Assembly (NCBI GenBank): GCA_015058275.1
Contig: SVCQ01000006.1
Span: forward strand, 1 to 64,000
From: Clostridiales bacterium
GTDB taxonomy: Bacteria; Bacillota; Clostridia; Peptostreptococcales; Anaerovoracaceae
Direction of reading: 5' to 3'
Length of the DNA: 64,000 nt
Shown in pieces: positions 41,911 through 52,508 of the stretch (its first letter is position 1; each line of letters starts with the position of its first letter). A model generated the notes under the pieces. The model was given only the letters and a program-made list of their open reading frames with translations. It was not told the origin of the DNA and made no database searches. The position numbers and the translations under genes were made by a program.

Positions 41911-43506
41911 ATGGCAAGATACCGCCTGGCACAGATCAAGACAGATACAGATGAGCCCATGGACAGGCTCCCCTCAAGAGTCGCAAAGCTGGTAAGGATC
42001 AGCGAGAGCGACATCCGGGAATGGGAGGTGAGACGGAGGTCCACGGACTCAAGGAAGAAGCCGCATATACAGTATGTATATACGGTCGATTTCGTTACGG
42101 ACAAAAAACTCAAAATCGCAAACAACAGGAACCTGACACTTGTCGATGAAGCCGCGGAGGCTGAGGCTGTGAGGCCGCCTGAGCCGGGAGACAGGGCCGC
42201 AGGCTCAAGACCTGTCGTGGTCGGCATGGGCCCTGCCGGACTCTTTGCGGGACTCGAGCTTGCGAAGGCCGGTTACAGGCCGCTCATCATTGAAAGAGGA
42301 CCTGCCATGGAAGGCAGGATAGAGGCTGTCAATAAGTTCAGGGAGGACAGGGTGCTCGACCCTGAGGCCAACATGCTCTTCGGAGAGGGCGGCGCGGGCA
42401 CCTTCTCTGACGGCAAGATAGGCACCGGCATCAAGGATGGGCTCATAAGACAGGTGCTGGCTGAATTCCGCGATGCGGGAGCCGGCGATGACATAATGTA
42501 CCTGGCAAAGCCTCATATAGGCACGGATGTACTCAGAGTCGTCATAGTCAACATACGCAGGAAGATAGAGTCTCTCGGAGCTGAGGTAAGATTCGGCACA
42601 AAGCTCGAGCGCATCATCACTAAGGACGGAGAGATCAAAGCCGCAGTGCTGAGAGGGCCCGATCCTGCAAGCGGGGAGACATGCGAATACCGCATCGATG
42701 CGGAGGCTATCATACTGGCTTCAGGCCACAGCGCCAGAGATACCTTCGCCATGCTTGAAGGCGAGGGCGCGGACATGGAGCAAAAGCCTTTCTCCATAGG
42801 AGTCCGCATGGAGCATCCGCAGGCTCTAATTGACGCCGCCCAGTACGGCACGGAGAATGCCGGAAAGCTCGCTCCGGCGGATTACAGGATCAACTACAGG
42901 GCGTCAAACGGCAGGGGAGTCTACTCGTTCTGCATGTGCCCGGGCGGCGAGGTCGTCGTCTGCACTACAGCGGAGGGAGAGCTCTGCGTCAACGGCATGA
43001 GCAACCGCAGGCGCGACAGCGGGACCGCCAACAGCGGCATACTCTGCGATGTGAGGACGGAGGACTTCGGATCGGACGATGTGCTGGCGGGAGTCAGGTT
43101 CCAGGAGAAGTACGAAAGGCTCGCCTTCATAAACGGAGGAGGTGACTTCACGGCTCCGAAATGCTGCATGAAGGACTTCCTGAGCGATGATGAAGAGGGC
43201 CGGAGAGCGGCTCAGCCCGTAAAGGCATCGCTTCCGGAGTTCGCATATGAGGCCATCAGGGAAGCCGTACCGGACTTTGCCCGCAGGATAAAGGGCTATG
43301 ACGATCCGGATGCGGTGATCACGGCCGTGGAGACCAGAAGCTCATCCCCTGTGAGGATACTCAGAGACGGGAGCGGCCAGAGCAATATACGCGGGCTGTA
43401 TCCTGCGGGCGAGGGCGCCGGATACGCCGGCGGCATCACATCGGCGGCCTGCGACGGCATACGCGCCGCATGGCACATTATTGAGAAGTACTCTCTTCCG
43501 AAATGA
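41911..43506 (+). CDS. FAD-dependent oxidoreductase (COG2509 type)
   Basis: An NAD(P)/FAD-dependent dehydrogenase-like flavoprotein. Seen: VVVGMGPAGLFAGLELAKAG, MLFGEGGAGTFSDGKIGTG, and the C-terminal GAGYAGGITSAACDGIRAA. The first ~85 residues form a small alpha/beta domain typical of this group. Its reaction is unknown. ATG at 41911 is favoured by AAAGAGG upstream; a GTG four codons earlier (41899) is the alternative. It lies 18 bases after the other flavoprotein gene. Confidence 0.87.
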   Translation: MARYRLAQIKTDTDEPMDRLPSRVAKLVRISESDIREWEVRRRSTDSRKKPHIQYVYTVDFVTDKKLKIANNRNLTLVDEAAEAEAVRPPEPGDRAAGSRPVVVGMGPAGLFAGLELAKAGYRPLIIERGPAMEGRIEAVNKFREDRVLDPEANMLFGEGGAGTFSDGKIGTGIKDGLIRQVLAEFRDAGAGDDIMYLAKPHIGTDVLRVVIVNIRRKIESLGAEVRFGTKLERIITKDGEIKAAVLRGPDPASGETCEYRIDAEAIILASGHSARDTFAMLEGEGADMEQKPFSIGVRMEHPQALIDAAQYGTENAGKLAPADYRINYRASNGRGVYSFCMCPGGEVVVCTTAEGELCVNGMSNRRRDSGTANSGILCDVRTEDFGSDDVLAGVRFQEKYERLAFINGGGDFTAPKCCMKDFLSDDEEGRRAAQPVKASLPEFAYEAIREAVPDFARRIKGYDDPDAVITAVETRSSSPVRILRDGSGQSNIRGLYPAGEGAGYAGGITSAACDGIRAAWHIIEKYSLPK

Positions 43507-43528
43507 CAGGAGAATAAACCGACAAAAC

Positions 43529-43561
43529 AAAACGCTTCGGACGATCTGCCCGAAGCGTTTT
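43529..43561. terminator. Bidirectional terminator
   Basis: AAAACGCTTCGG and CCGAAGCGTTTT form a perfect 12-bp stem with a 9-base loop. The A-rich left arm and T-rich right arm let it work for both convergent genes. Confidence 0.9.
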
Positions 43562-43575
43562 GATTATCCGTAAGT

Positions 43576-44376
43576 TTACAGCCCCATCGACTCTCTTATG
43601 CCGTAGAGCCCGACCGGCTGGTCCGCCATCCAGATGCAGGCGTTGACGGCACCTTTGGCGCAGCCCTTCCAGTTGAGGCAGTGGTGTGTGATCTCGAGCC
43701 TCTCGCCCTCGCCGAAGAAGAACACGGTGTGTGACGACGGGGTGTCGCCTCCGCGAAGAGCGTGGAATGTGACCTTGCCCTTTTCGCGAGGGTGGCGTCC
43801 GAGCGGCCTGCCGTATACGGCGTCAGAGACGAGGTCTCTGCCGACCGCTTCGCCCATGCTCTCGATCAGCTCGCGGGCGGTGCCGCTCGGAGCATCGAGC
43901 TTGGTGTTGTCGTGCATGTCTATGATCTCTATATCCGTATCCTCATAGAGCTCCTTTGCGGCGTCCATGAGGAGCTTGCGCATCACGTTGACCATGCGGT
44001 CTGTGTTGGCTGCGATCATGATCGGGATGGTCTTTGAAGCCTCTTCGAGCTTAGCTCTCTGCTCAGGGCTGAATCCCGTTGTACCTATGACGAGGGCTTT
44101 GTGATGTCTGATGCAGGCATCAAGGACCTCCATGCCGAGCTCGACTGTCGAAAAGTCGCATACGACATCGGCCTGATCGATGACGGACTCAAGATCATCG
44201 ACAACAGGAGCGCCTACGCTGCACCCGATCATCGCGACCTCTCCTATGTCCCTGCCGATGTAGTCCCTGCCTGCAGGGCCTACGCCCGCTACTATCTCAA
44301 CATTATCTCTTGATGCGGCATCGGCGACTATAAGGCTGGCCATCTTGCCGCGGGGAGCTGTGATTATAAGCTTCAT
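43576..44376 (-). CDS. dapB: 4-hydroxy-tetrahydrodipicolinate reductase
   Basis: A 266-residue lysine/diaminopimelate pathway enzyme. Seen: the catalytic His and Lys in DMHDNTKLDAPSGTA (the usual second His is Asp), GTTGFSPEQRAKL, and the C-terminal GKVTFHALRGGDTPSSHTVF. The cofactor loop reads ITAPRGKMASLIV, a variant of the usual glycine-rich form. The other lysine genes are not next to it. It lies 18 bases after the dCMP deaminase gene on the same strand. Confidence 0.93.
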   Translation of the reverse strand: MKLIITAPRGKMASLIVADAASRDNVEIVAGVGPAGRDYIGRDIGEVAMIGCSVGAPVVDDLESVIDQADVVCDFSTVELGMEVLDACIRHHKALVIGTTGFSPEQRAKLEEASKTIPIMIAANTDRMVNVMRKLLMDAAKELYEDTDIEIIDMHDNTKLDAPSGTARELIESMGEAVGRDLVSDAVYGRPLGRHPREKGKVTFHALRGGDTPSSHTVFFFGEGERLEITHHCLNWKGCAKGAVNACIWMADQPVGLYGIRESMGL

Positions 44377-44394
44377 ATCCGTATCTCCTTTTGT

Positions 44395-44886
44395 TTATTT
44401 CTTTTCGCTGTAATCCAGCACGATCTGTTTGATGGCCGGTCTGAACTGCGTCAGTTTGACTCCGGCCGTGGTCAGCATGAGCTTGGAAGCCTTGACTCCC
44501 GTGGTGTCCGCGTACTTGTCGGAAAGATATACGATCTCCTTGATGCCCGACTGTATGATCGCCTTGGCGCACTCGTTGCACGGGAAGAGATCGACATATA
44601 TCCTGGAGCCCTTGAGGTTTTTGCCGGAAGCATTGAGTATGGCGTTGAGCTCGGCGTGAACCACGAACGGATACTTGGTGACATCGCCCTCGCGGTCCCA
44701 CGGGAACTCATCGTCCGAGCAGCCTATAGGGAAGCCGTTGTAGCCCGTCGTGAGTATCACGTTGTTGTCGTCGACTATGCACGCTCCGACCTGTGTGTTG
44801 GGGTCCTTGCTGCGTTTGGAGGCGAGCAGGGCGACGCCCATGAAATACTCGTCCCAGCTTATGTAATCGGTCCTCTTGCCTGTCAT
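44395..44886 (-). CDS. dCMP deaminase
   Basis: A 163-residue zinc deaminase (ComEB-like). Seen: DPNTQVGACIVDDNNVILTT, the zinc-binding HAE in VVHAELNAI, and PCNEC in DLFPCNECAKAI. It turns dCMP into dUMP for thymidylate synthesis, complementing the dUTPase and anaerobic reductase in this window. AGGAGGT supports the start. A link to DNA uptake (comEB) is not suggested by the neighbours. Confidence 0.93.
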   Translation of the reverse strand: MTGKRTDYISWDEYFMGVALLASKRSKDPNTQVGACIVDDNNVILTTGYNGFPIGCSDDEFPWDREGDVTKYPFVVHAELNAILNASGKNLKGSRIYVDLFPCNECAKAIIQSGIKEIVYLSDKYADTTGVKASKLMLTTAGVKLTQFRPAIKQIVLDYSEKK

Positions 44887-45073
44887 CTGTACCTCCTGTA
44901 TATCCGGTAATCCTTCCGGCTAATTTTACAACCGCGGACGCTTTGCGTTCAACTCAAAAATCCGCCGTAAAACCGCATGCATTCTCTTTAGTACGAGAGA
45001 GCAAAATCTTTGTAATGGATGCCTGAAAATGTTAAAATAACAATAACTGTGACTTGATGGAGGAACTAACGAA

Positions 45074-46963
45074 ATGGCACAAAAAAGAAGACCCTCTCTG
45101 ATCGCGGTCCTGACCATATGCATGATGCTTCTGGCGGCCGCTGCATCAGTCGGGGCAGTGCATATATATGCGGATACAGAGAACCGCGCGGACGTTGATC
45201 CGGGCGAGATGCAGGCTGCTCAAAAGCCTGACGAAGTCGGCGCCTTTGAGGTGACATCCTACAAATACAGAGCCAAGGTCAGGAAGGACCATTCATACTA
45301 TGTAGTGGAGAAGATCGGGGTCAATATACCGGACGATCTTGCGAGCATACAATTCGCCATACCGAGCGGTAATTTCCGCATCAGTAATATTAAGGTGGAG
45401 GATGCGGCCTACGCGTCAAAGACCGCTTCGGAGGCCAGCACCGTATCCATAGTCGATCCGGACAAGCTCACAAAGGGCAGCCACGTATACACGATCAAAT
45501 ACCTCATACAGGAATACCACGACAAGGACCCGGCCAAGGACATGTTCTACTTCAACGTCCTGCTGCCGGAGTGGAAGCAGCCTATCGGCAAGGTAGACAT
45601 AAAGGTGACATTCCCTGAGGACTTCCCGTGGGACGACATGCACTGCTACTCGGGACAGTTCGGAGTACAGGACTCCAACAACCGGATATCCTTCAGGCCT
45701 GATCCGGATGCGGGCATTGTGACGATCACGGGCGACAGGATACCGGAGAACTTCGGCATCACCCTCAAGGACCAGCTGCCTGACGGTTACTGGGAGGGCG
45801 CGCTCAACGGCCTGTGGGCCTTCAACGCATCACTCATAGCTCTGCTCGGAGCCGCAGTCATACTGATGGTGCTGTGGTTGATCGGAGGCAGGGACCCAAA
45901 GGTCAGCAAGGACCCTGTGACAAAGCCTATCGAAGGGCTCAGCCCTGTGGATCTCGGCTACGCATTCAGAGGCAGGGTGCAGATCGGAGACGTGCTTCGC
46001 CTGTTGATCAGCTTTGGTCAAAAGGGCTACCTCAGGATAAGTGAGTACGAGCCAAAGAGATATAGGCTGTACAAAGAGGAGGAGCCGGCAGGCGAGGAGA
46101 GGATGTACAGAAGCGCCTGGGGCATACTCTTCGAGGATATATACAAGGGCCGTGCTGTCGACATGGCCGAGCTGGGGCCGAGGCTCGAGCGCATACTGAG
46201 CTCGATCGAGGACGACGTCGCAGCCGGATTCACGACAAACGACTCCCTGGCGTTCACGCCGGTATCCCGGGCGTTCAGAGCAGCCGGCTCTGCCATACTC
46301 GGCATAGCCCTGGGGATTGCGAACGCATTCTCATACATCTATGACTACCAGAGCATCAATTACATAGAGAGCATCCTTATCGCACTCGCGGCTGCGGCCG
46401 CATCGATGGTGCTCTGCCGTGCCGTGGACGGAGTGGACTCGGTCTCGAGGACTTCCGGACGCATGGCGATCGCGGGAGCCGCATTCCTGCTGGCCCTGCC
46501 TGTCATATATACAGCGGTGAGGACCTACAGCAATACAGGCATAGCGCTGCTTCCTGCCGCCGTCATCGTATCGGCTGTCGTATCAGCCTTCCTGATCATC
46601 ATCATGAGGGCCAGAGGCAGGCAGAACGCAGAGCTGGTCGGCAAGCTGAGACAGATCAGGAACTTCATATATCATCCGACGCCAAAGGAGCTCCTGGCCA
46701 ATCACCTGGCCGATCCGAACTACTACTACGAGATGCTGACATACGCGCTCGCGCTCGGAGCCGAGGAGGCATGGGCGATCTCCTTCCTGACGCTCGATGT
46801 GCCTGAGCCTGATTGGTACTCGGACGACATAGAGGGACACGCCTTCTCCAACCTGAGAGAACAGGCGACGACCATAGACTACGCAAGAGACCTGCGCTCG
46901 TTCATAAGGACCATAGAGAACGCATTCAGCGACATGGAAAGACGCAGGATAAGAAAGAAATAA
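45074..46963 (+). CDS. DUF2207-family membrane protein
   Basis: A 629-residue protein. An N-terminal anchor helix (LIAVLTICMMLLAAAASVGA) is followed by an outer DUF2207 domain (about residues 45-250: KVRKDHSYYVVEKIGVNIPD ... YWEGALNG), a helix near 255-277, a cytoplasmic region (PIEGLSPVDLGYAFRGRVQI) and two or more further helices around 395-500. Members are widespread in Firmicutes and have no established function. GATGGAGGA lies upstream of the ATG. typA follows 22 bases later, with no terminator between. Confidence 0.85.
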   Translation: MAQKRRPSLIAVLTICMMLLAAAASVGAVHIYADTENRADVDPGEMQAAQKPDEVGAFEVTSYKYRAKVRKDHSYYVVEKIGVNIPDDLASIQFAIPSGNFRISNIKVEDAAYASKTASEASTVSIVDPDKLTKGSHVYTIKYLIQEYHDKDPAKDMFYFNVLLPEWKQPIGKVDIKVTFPEDFPWDDMHCYSGQFGVQDSNNRISFRPDPDAGIVTITGDRIPENFGITLKDQLPDGYWEGALNGLWAFNASLIALLGAAVILMVLWLIGGRDPKVSKDPVTKPIEGLSPVDLGYAFRGRVQIGDVLRLLISFGQKGYLRISEYEPKRYRLYKEEEPAGEERMYRSAWGILFEDIYKGRAVDMAELGPRLERILSSIEDDVAAGFTTNDSLAFTPVSRAFRAAGSAILGIALGIANAFSYIYDYQSINYIESILIALAAAAASMVLCRAVDGVDSVSRTSGRMAIAGAAFLLALPVIYTAVRTYSNTGIALLPAAVIVSAVVSAFLIIIMRARGRQNAELVGKLRQIRNFIYHPTPKELLANHLADPNYYYEMLTYALALGAEEAWAISFLTLDVPEPDWYSDDIEGHAFSNLREQATTIDYARDLRSFIRTIENAFSDMERRRIRKK

Positions 46964-46985
46964 TCAAAGAAGGGTTTTAAAAGGA

Positions 46986-48872
46986 ATGGCAGACAAGCAA
47001 AAGATTATCAACATAGCCGTAATTGCACATGTAGACGCCGGGAAGTCCACTCTCGTGGATGCACTCCTCGCTCAGTCTCATGTATTCAGAGATAACGAGC
47101 AGGTAGTGGACTGCGTGATGGACTCAGATGCTATCGAAAGAGAGCGCGGCATCACGATCTACTCCAAGAACTGCTCCATAATGTACAAGGACTACAAGAT
47201 CAATATCGTGGACACGCCGGGACACGCCGACTTCAGCTCTGAGGTCGAGCGTATCATGAAGACGGTAGATACGGTGATCCTACTCGTGGATTCGAGCGAG
47301 GGCCCTATGCCTCAGACGAGGTTCGTGCTCAACAAATCGCTCCAGCAGGGCATCAACCCGATCCTCTTCATCAACAAGATCGACAAAAAGGACGCGCGTA
47401 TCGATGAGGTCGTCGATGAGGTATACGAGCTCTTCATGGACCTCGAAGCCAATGACGATCAGCTCGACTTCCCTATACTCTACGGCATCGCAAGACAGGG
47501 CATCGCAGTAAATGACCCGTCCGAGGTCGAGAGCATAGACATAGGAGAGGGCGCAGCCAAGATCAAAAAGTCGCCTAAGGGCTTCGGCGGGCTCAACATA
47601 GAGCCGCTGCTGGAGTGCATCACTCAGCACTGCGATCCTTATCCGGACTGCGACGATGAGCCTCTCCAGCTCCAGGTATCCACCCTGGCTTACGACGACT
47701 ATATCGGAAGGCTCGGTATCGGCAGGATCACAAGAGGCCGCATCAAAGAGGCCCAGATGGTATCGGTCACAAGATCTGACGGCAGCGTCACCAAAAATAA
47801 GATCAATCAGGTCTTCGTCTACAAAGGACTCAGCAGGATCGCGGTAGAGGAGGCTTCGGCCGGAGACATAGTTGTCGTATCCGGAATATCGGACATATCG
47901 ATCGGAGACACCATCTGCGATCCGGATCATCCGGAGTCGCTTGGGACTATCAGCATAGAAGAGCCGACGCTCTCGATGAACTTCATGGTCAACACATCGC
48001 CGTTCGCGGGCAAGTCCGGCAAGTACGTCACATCAAGACACATCAAGGACCGTCTCGAAAAGGAACTCGAGGTCAACGTGGGACTCCTCGTCGAGCCAAC
48101 CGACAGCACGGATTCCTTCAAGGTATCCGGCAGGGGAGAACTTCACCTCTCCATACTGATCGAGAACATGCGCCGCGAAGACTATGAACTGGCTGTGTCA
48201 AAGCCTGAGGTGGTGCTGAAGCGCGCGGAGAACGGAGAGAGGCTGGAGCCGGTCGAGGAGGTCGTCATAAGCGTGCCTGATGAGTACACAGGTCCTGTCA
48301 TCTCTAAGCTCAACCTCAGGAAGGGCCTCATGACTGAGATGATGTCCGAGGGCAACGGCTACTCGAGGATCACATACACCGCACCGACAAGAGGCCTCAT
48401 GGGCTACCGCTCGGAGTTCATCAACGATACGAGGGGCGAAGGCACGATGGTAAGGCGCTTCAGCGGATTCGAGCCATGGAAGGGAGATATCCCGGGCAGG
48501 GTCAACGGCGTTGCTGTCGCCCAGGAGGAGGGCAACTGCACGGCATACGCCATATTCACCATCCAGGAGAGAGTGCAGATGTTCGTCAAGCCTCAGGACC
48601 ACGTATACGAGGGTCAGCTTGTCGGCATGAACGCCCGCTCAGACGACATGGTGGTAAATCCGTGCAGAGCCAAAAAGGCCACCAACATGAGAGCGGCCGG
48701 CTCGGACGACACCATCAAGCTGACACCGCCGAGGACATTCACACTCGAGGAGGCGCTCGAATTCATCGATGATGACGAGCTCGTCGAGGTAACTCCGGAC
48801 GACATCCGTCTCCGCAAAAAGCTGCTGACGGAGCTCGAAAGACGCAAATACAACAACAAGATGAAAAAGTAA
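46986..48872 (+). CDS. typA: Translational GTPase TypA/BipA
   Basis: A 628-residue EF-G-like GTPase involved in ribosome assembly and stress adaptation. Seen: G1 [11 protein letters not shown]2 [12 protein letters not shown]3 [12 protein letters not shown]4 NKIDKKDA and the C-terminal BipA domain ([20 protein letters not shown]). It is followed by a long inverted repeat that could limit readthrough into the pyruvate carboxylase gene. Confidence 0.97.
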   Translation: MADKQKIINIAVIAHVDAGKSTLVDALLAQSHVFRDNEQVVDCVMDSDAIERERGITIYSKNCSIMYKDYKINIVDTPGHADFSSEVERIMKTVDTVILLVDSSEGPMPQTRFVLNKSLQQGINPILFINKIDKKDARIDEVVDEVYELFMDLEANDDQLDFPILYGIARQGIAVNDPSEVESIDIGEGAAKIKKSPKGFGGLNIEPLLECITQHCDPYPDCDDEPLQLQVSTLAYDDYIGRLGIGRITRGRIKEAQMVSVTRSDGSVTKNKINQVFVYKGLSRIAVEEASAGDIVVVSGISDISIGDTICDPDHPESLGTISIEEPTLSMNFMVNTSPFAGKSGKYVTSRHIKDRLEKELEVNVGLLVEPTDSTDSFKVSGRGELHLSILIENMRREDYELAVSKPEVVLKRAENGERLEPVEEVVISVPDEYTGPVISKLNLRKGLMTEMMSEGNGYSRITYTAPTRGLMGYRSEFINDTRGEGTMVRRFSGFEPWKGDIPGRVNGVAVAQEEGNCTAYAIFTIQERVQMFVKPQDHVYEGQLVGMNARSDDMVVNPCRAKKATNMRAAGSDDTIKLTPPRTFTLEEALEFIDDDELVEVTPDDIRLRKKLLTELERRKYNNKMKK

Positions 48873-48886
48873 TTGTGTTGGCACAA

Positions 48887-48956
48887 GTGGCCCAAGGGAC
48901 AGGTCCCTGGGCCAACCACAGAAATATTTGGCCCAGGGACCTGTCCCTTGGGCCAC
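48887..48956. repeat. GGGACAGGTCCC-type repeat pair, copies 5 and 6
   Basis: Two perfectly inverted 28-base arms (48887-48914 and 48929-48956) around a 14-base loop. The core is AAGGGACAGGTCCCTGGGCC. It is the most perfect of the three pairs in this window and could fold as a terminator-like hairpin between typA and the pyruvate carboxylase gene. Confidence 0.93.
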
Positions 48957-48977
48957 CGGTAAAGCAAAAGGATATAT

Positions 48978-51900
48978 ATGCCAGAGATCAGTAACTTCAA
49001 AAAGGTCCTCGTCGCCAACCGCGGCGAGATCGCAATAAGGATAATCAGAGCCTGCAGGGAGCTCGGCATCAGGACCGTGGCCATATACTCGGCCGAGGAC
49101 CGCAATGCTCTCTTCAGGACCAAGGCTCATGAGTCGTATGAGATCGGCAGGGGCAAGAGCCCTATCGACGCATACCTCGATATCGACGAGATCATCCGTA
49201 TAGCAAGGACCAAGGGCTGCGACGCCATCCATCCGGGCTACGGCTTCCTCTCGGAGAACGCCGGATTCGCCAAAGCCTGCGAGGAGGCCGGTATCACATT
49301 CATCGGACCGACTCACGAGATGATGGAGCGCCTCGGCGACAAGATCAGCTCCAAGCTCGTGGCTGACGAGGTGGGAGTGCCGTGCATACCGGGCGTGGAG
49401 GCTGCCATCACAAGCGACAGCGAGGCTCTTGAGTTCGCAAAGGTCGCAGGCTATCCTGTGATGCTCAAGGCTGCCGCGGGAGGCGGCGGCCGTGGCATGA
49501 GGATAGTCCGCAGCGAGGAGGATCTGATACCGCAGTTCAGAAGCGCTCAGAACGAAGCCGTCAAGGCCTTTGGCAACGGCGATATCTTTATCGAGAAGTA
49601 CATCGAGGAGCCTAAGCACATCGAGGTGCAGGTACTCGGAGATAAATACGGCCGGGTGGTCCACCTCTACGAGAGGGACTGCTCCGTACAGAGGCGCCAT
49701 CAAAAGGTAGTGGAGTTCACGCCGGCGCTGTGCATCACTGATGAGCAGAGACAGGCCATATGCTCCGACGCGCTCAAGATAGCCGGAGCGGTCAACTACA
49801 ACAGCGCGGGTACGGTCGAATTCCTGGTGGATAAGGACGGGAACCACTACTTCATCGAGATGAACACGAGGATACAGGTGGAGCATACCGTTACGGAGCT
49901 CGTCACCGGCATAGATCTCGTGCAGGCGATGATACTCGTGGCGGAAGGCTATCCGCTCGGTTCCGAAGAGATCAACATAAAGAGACAGAGCGATATCCGC
50001 ACCAACGGATACGCCATACAGTGCAGAGTTACGACTGAGGACCCTGCCAATAACTTCGCTCCGGATACGGGCACTATCACGGAGTACAGGTCCGCATCGG
50101 GCAACGGCATCAGGCTGGACGGCGGCAACGGCTTCACCGGATCGGTGATCACACCGTACTACGATTCGCTGCTGGTCAAGGTCTGTGCCCACGACCGCAC
50201 ATTTAAGGGCGCGTGCAACAAGGCCGTGAGAGCCCTCAAGGAGATGAAGGTGACGGGAGTCAAGACCAATACGGGCTTCCTGCTCAATCTCCTCAACCAC
50301 CCGACCTTCCGCAGGGGCGACTGCAATACGGGCTTCATAGCGGACAATCCGGAGCTGCTCAATATCAGGGCGGTCGCTGACCGGGAGGCCCAGGTGCTGG
50401 AATTCCTGGGCGATATGGTGGTCAATGGCCGCAAGGACAAGGCGGGCAGCTTTAACGTGCCGGACGTGCCTCAGGTCGACATGGCCGAGGTCAGGAAGCT
50501 CAGCGGCACCAAGCAGATATTTGATGAGAAGGGCGCCAAAGGCGTCAGCGAATGGGTACTCAGCCAGGACAGGGTCCTGATCACCGACACCTCGCTCAGA
50601 GACGCCCAGCAGTCGCTCCTGGCCACCAGAGTCAGGACTCGCGACATGGAGAAGATCGCCCCTGCCATGGCGTATTACGGCAGGGATATGTTCTCGTACG
50701 AGATGTGGGGCGGAGCTACCTTTGATGTAAGCATGAGGTTCCTCGGAGAGGATCCGTGGGAGAGGCTGGCCGTGCTCAGGGAGAGCATACCGAACGTGCT
50801 CATGCAGATGCTCATACGCGGAGCCAACGCGGTAGGCTACAGGAACTATCCGGACAATACGATACGCAAATTCGTACGTGAGGCATACAAGGGAGGGATC
50901 GATGTCTTTAGGATATTCGACTCGCTCAACTGGGTGCGCGGCATCGAGGTCGCTCTCGACGAGGTGCTGACTGCCGGAGCCATAGCCGAGCCAGCTATGT
51001 GCTACACCGGGGACATACTCGACACGACCAGAGACAAATACACTCTCGACTACTATGTCAGGATGGCCAAGACCCTCGAGAAGCAGGGCGCGCACATCAT
51101 AGGCATCAAGGATATGTCGGGCCTGCTCAAGCCGGTGGCAGCGTTCAGACTCATCAAGGCTCTCAAGAACGAAGTCGCCGTGCCTATCCACCTGCATACC
51201 CACGACACATCGGGCAACGGAGTTGCTACTCTGATGCTCGCAGCGGAAGCGGGAGTGGATATAGTGGACGCGGCGTTCAACAGCATGTCCGGACTGACTT
51301 CCCAGCCGGCTCTCAACTCCTTTGTGGCGGCGCTTGAGAACAGCGACCGCGATACAAAGCTGGATTCCGAGGGACTGCAAAAGATATCCGCCTACTGGTC
51401 TGACGTGAGACCTGTGTACGGAGACTTCGAATCCGACCTCAAGGCGACCACGGCCGAGATCTACAGGCTCGAGATCCCGGGCGGACAGTACTCCAATCTG
51501 AAGCCTCAGGTAGAGAGCTTCGGCATAGGATACAAGTTCGACGAAGTCAAGAACATGTATGTAAAGGTCAATCAGATGCTCGGAGACATCATCAAGGTGA
51601 CTCCGTCATCAAAGATGGTGGGCGACCTGGCCATATTCATGGTCCAGAACGACCTGACCCCTGACAATATAGTAGAGAAGGGCAAGGACTTCGACTTCCC
51701 GGACAGCGTGGTCACTTACTTTGAGGGCATGATGGGACAGCCGGAGTTCGGCTTCCCGGAGGACCTTCAGAGGGTAGTGCTCAAGGATAAGAAGCCTATC
51801 ACCGTGAGGCCGGGAGAGCTCCTGCCGCCGGACGACTTCGAAGCCTTTAGGAAGCATCTTACAGAGGACCTCGGTCTCGAGGGTACCGATCAGGAGCTCG

Positions 51901-52427
51901 TATCCTACTCGATGTACAGCAAGGTCTTTGACGACTATATAAAGAAGCTGCGCGAGGTAGGCAACTTCCGCAACATGGAGAGCGACACATTCTTCCACGG
52001 CATAGCTCTCGGACAGACTGCCGAGATAGAGCTCAAGCCGGGCAAGGTGCTGGTGGTGACTCTCGAGGATATAGGCAAGACCGACGAGGCCGGCAACCGA
52101 GACCTCACATTTACAGTGAACGGCTACCGCAGGGTAGTGAGCGTCAAGGACAGACAGGCCGTCACCAAGTCCGTGACCACATCGCAGATCCACTTCGCCA
52201 ACAAGGAGGACGACAGAGAGATCGGAGCCAATATACCGGGCACCGTCATCAAGATCCTCGTGGCGGAGGGCGACAAGGTCAGGCAGGGCCAGCCGGTCGC
52301 CATACTCGAAGCGATGAAGATGGAGACCAACGTCCTGGCGACACAGGACGGTACCGTCGAGAAAATATATGTAAAGGAAGGCGACAGCGTCAAATCGGCA
52401 CAGCTGATAGTGCGCCTCGCCGATTAA
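48978..52427 (+). CDS. pyc: Pyruvate carboxylase
   Basis: A single 1149-residue chain. It has a biotin carboxylase domain (NRGEIAIRIIRACRELGI ... ATP-grasp with KAAAGGGGRGMRIV), a carboxyltransferase barrel (LITDTSLRDAQQSLLATRVR), and a C-terminal biotinyl domain with the biotin lysine K1114 in EAMKMETNV. It makes oxaloacetate from pyruvate and bicarbonate with ATP. AAAAGGA precedes the ATG at 48978. Length and order match the one-chain form. Confidence 0.97.
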   Translation: MPEISNFKKVLVANRGEIAIRIIRACRELGIRTVAIYSAEDRNALFRTKAHESYEIGRGKSPIDAYLDIDEIIRIARTKGCDAIHPGYGFLSENAGFAKACEEAGITFIGPTHEMMERLGDKISSKLVADEVGVPCIPGVEAAITSDSEALEFAKVAGYPVMLKAAAGGGGRGMRIVRSEEDLIPQFRSAQNEAVKAFGNGDIFIEKYIEEPKHIEVQVLGDKYGRVVHLYERDCSVQRRHQKVVEFTPALCITDEQRQAICSDALKIAGAVNYNSAGTVEFLVDKDGNHYFIEMNTRIQVEHTVTELVTGIDLVQAMILVAEGYPLGSEEINIKRQSDIRTNGYAIQCRVTTEDPANNFAPDTGTITEYRSASGNGIRLDGGNGFTGSVITPYYDSLLVKVCAHDRTFKGACNKAVRALKEMKVTGVKTNTGFLLNLLNHPTFRRGDCNTGFIADNPELLNIRAVADREAQVLEFLGDMVVNGRKDKAGSFNVPDVPQVDMAEVRKLSGTKQIFDEKGAKGVSEWVLSQDRVLITDTSLRDAQQSLLATRVRTRDMEKIAPAMAYYGRDMFSYEMWGGATFDVSMRFLGEDPWERLAVLRESIPNVLMQMLIRGANAVGYRNYPDNTIRKFVREAYKGGIDVFRIFDSLNWVRGIEVALDEVLTAGAIAEPAMCYTGDILDTTRDKYTLDYYVRMAKTLEKQGAHIIGIKDMSGLLKPVAAFRLIKALKNEVAVPIHLHTHDTSGNGVATLMLAAEAGVDIVDAAFNSMSGLTSQPALNSFVAALENSDRDTKLDSEGLQKISAYWSDVRPVYGDFESDLKATTAEIYRLEIPGGQYSNLKPQVESFGIGYKFDEVKNMYVKVNQMLGDIIKVTPSSKMVGDLAIFMVQNDLTPDNIVEKGKDFDFPDSVVTYFEGMMGQPEFGFPEDLQRVVLKDKKPITVRPGELLPPDDFEAFRKHLTEDLGLEGTDQELVSYSMYSKVFDDYIKKLREVGNFRNMESDTFFHGIALGQTAEIELKPGKVLVVTLEDIGKTDEAGNRDLTFTVNGYRRVVSVKDRQAVTKSVTTSQIHFANKEDDREIGANIPGTVIKILVAEGDKVRQGQPVAILEAMKMETNVLATQDGTVEKIYVKEGDSVKSAQLIVRLAD

Positions 52428-52430
52428 AGC

Positions 52431-52459
52431 TTGTACATCAGGCAGATAAACTATATAGT
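52431..52459 (+). promoter_or_regulatory. Promoter before butyrate kinase
   Basis: TTGTAC at 52431-52436 and TATAGT at 52454-52459, 17 bases apart, 50 bases before the start codon. Confidence 0.5.
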
Positions 52460-52508
52460 TCAGATGTAAAACTTATAAAACAGGCAATTGCCGAGGAGGA
52501 GATCATCC

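Noticed and set aside
48639..51380. A 913-codon open frame on the minus strand opposite the pyruvate carboxylase and typA genes
   Set aside because: It is a by-product of codon bias in the plus-strand genes, has no ribosome site and no recognisable motif, and the plus-strand proteins are certain.
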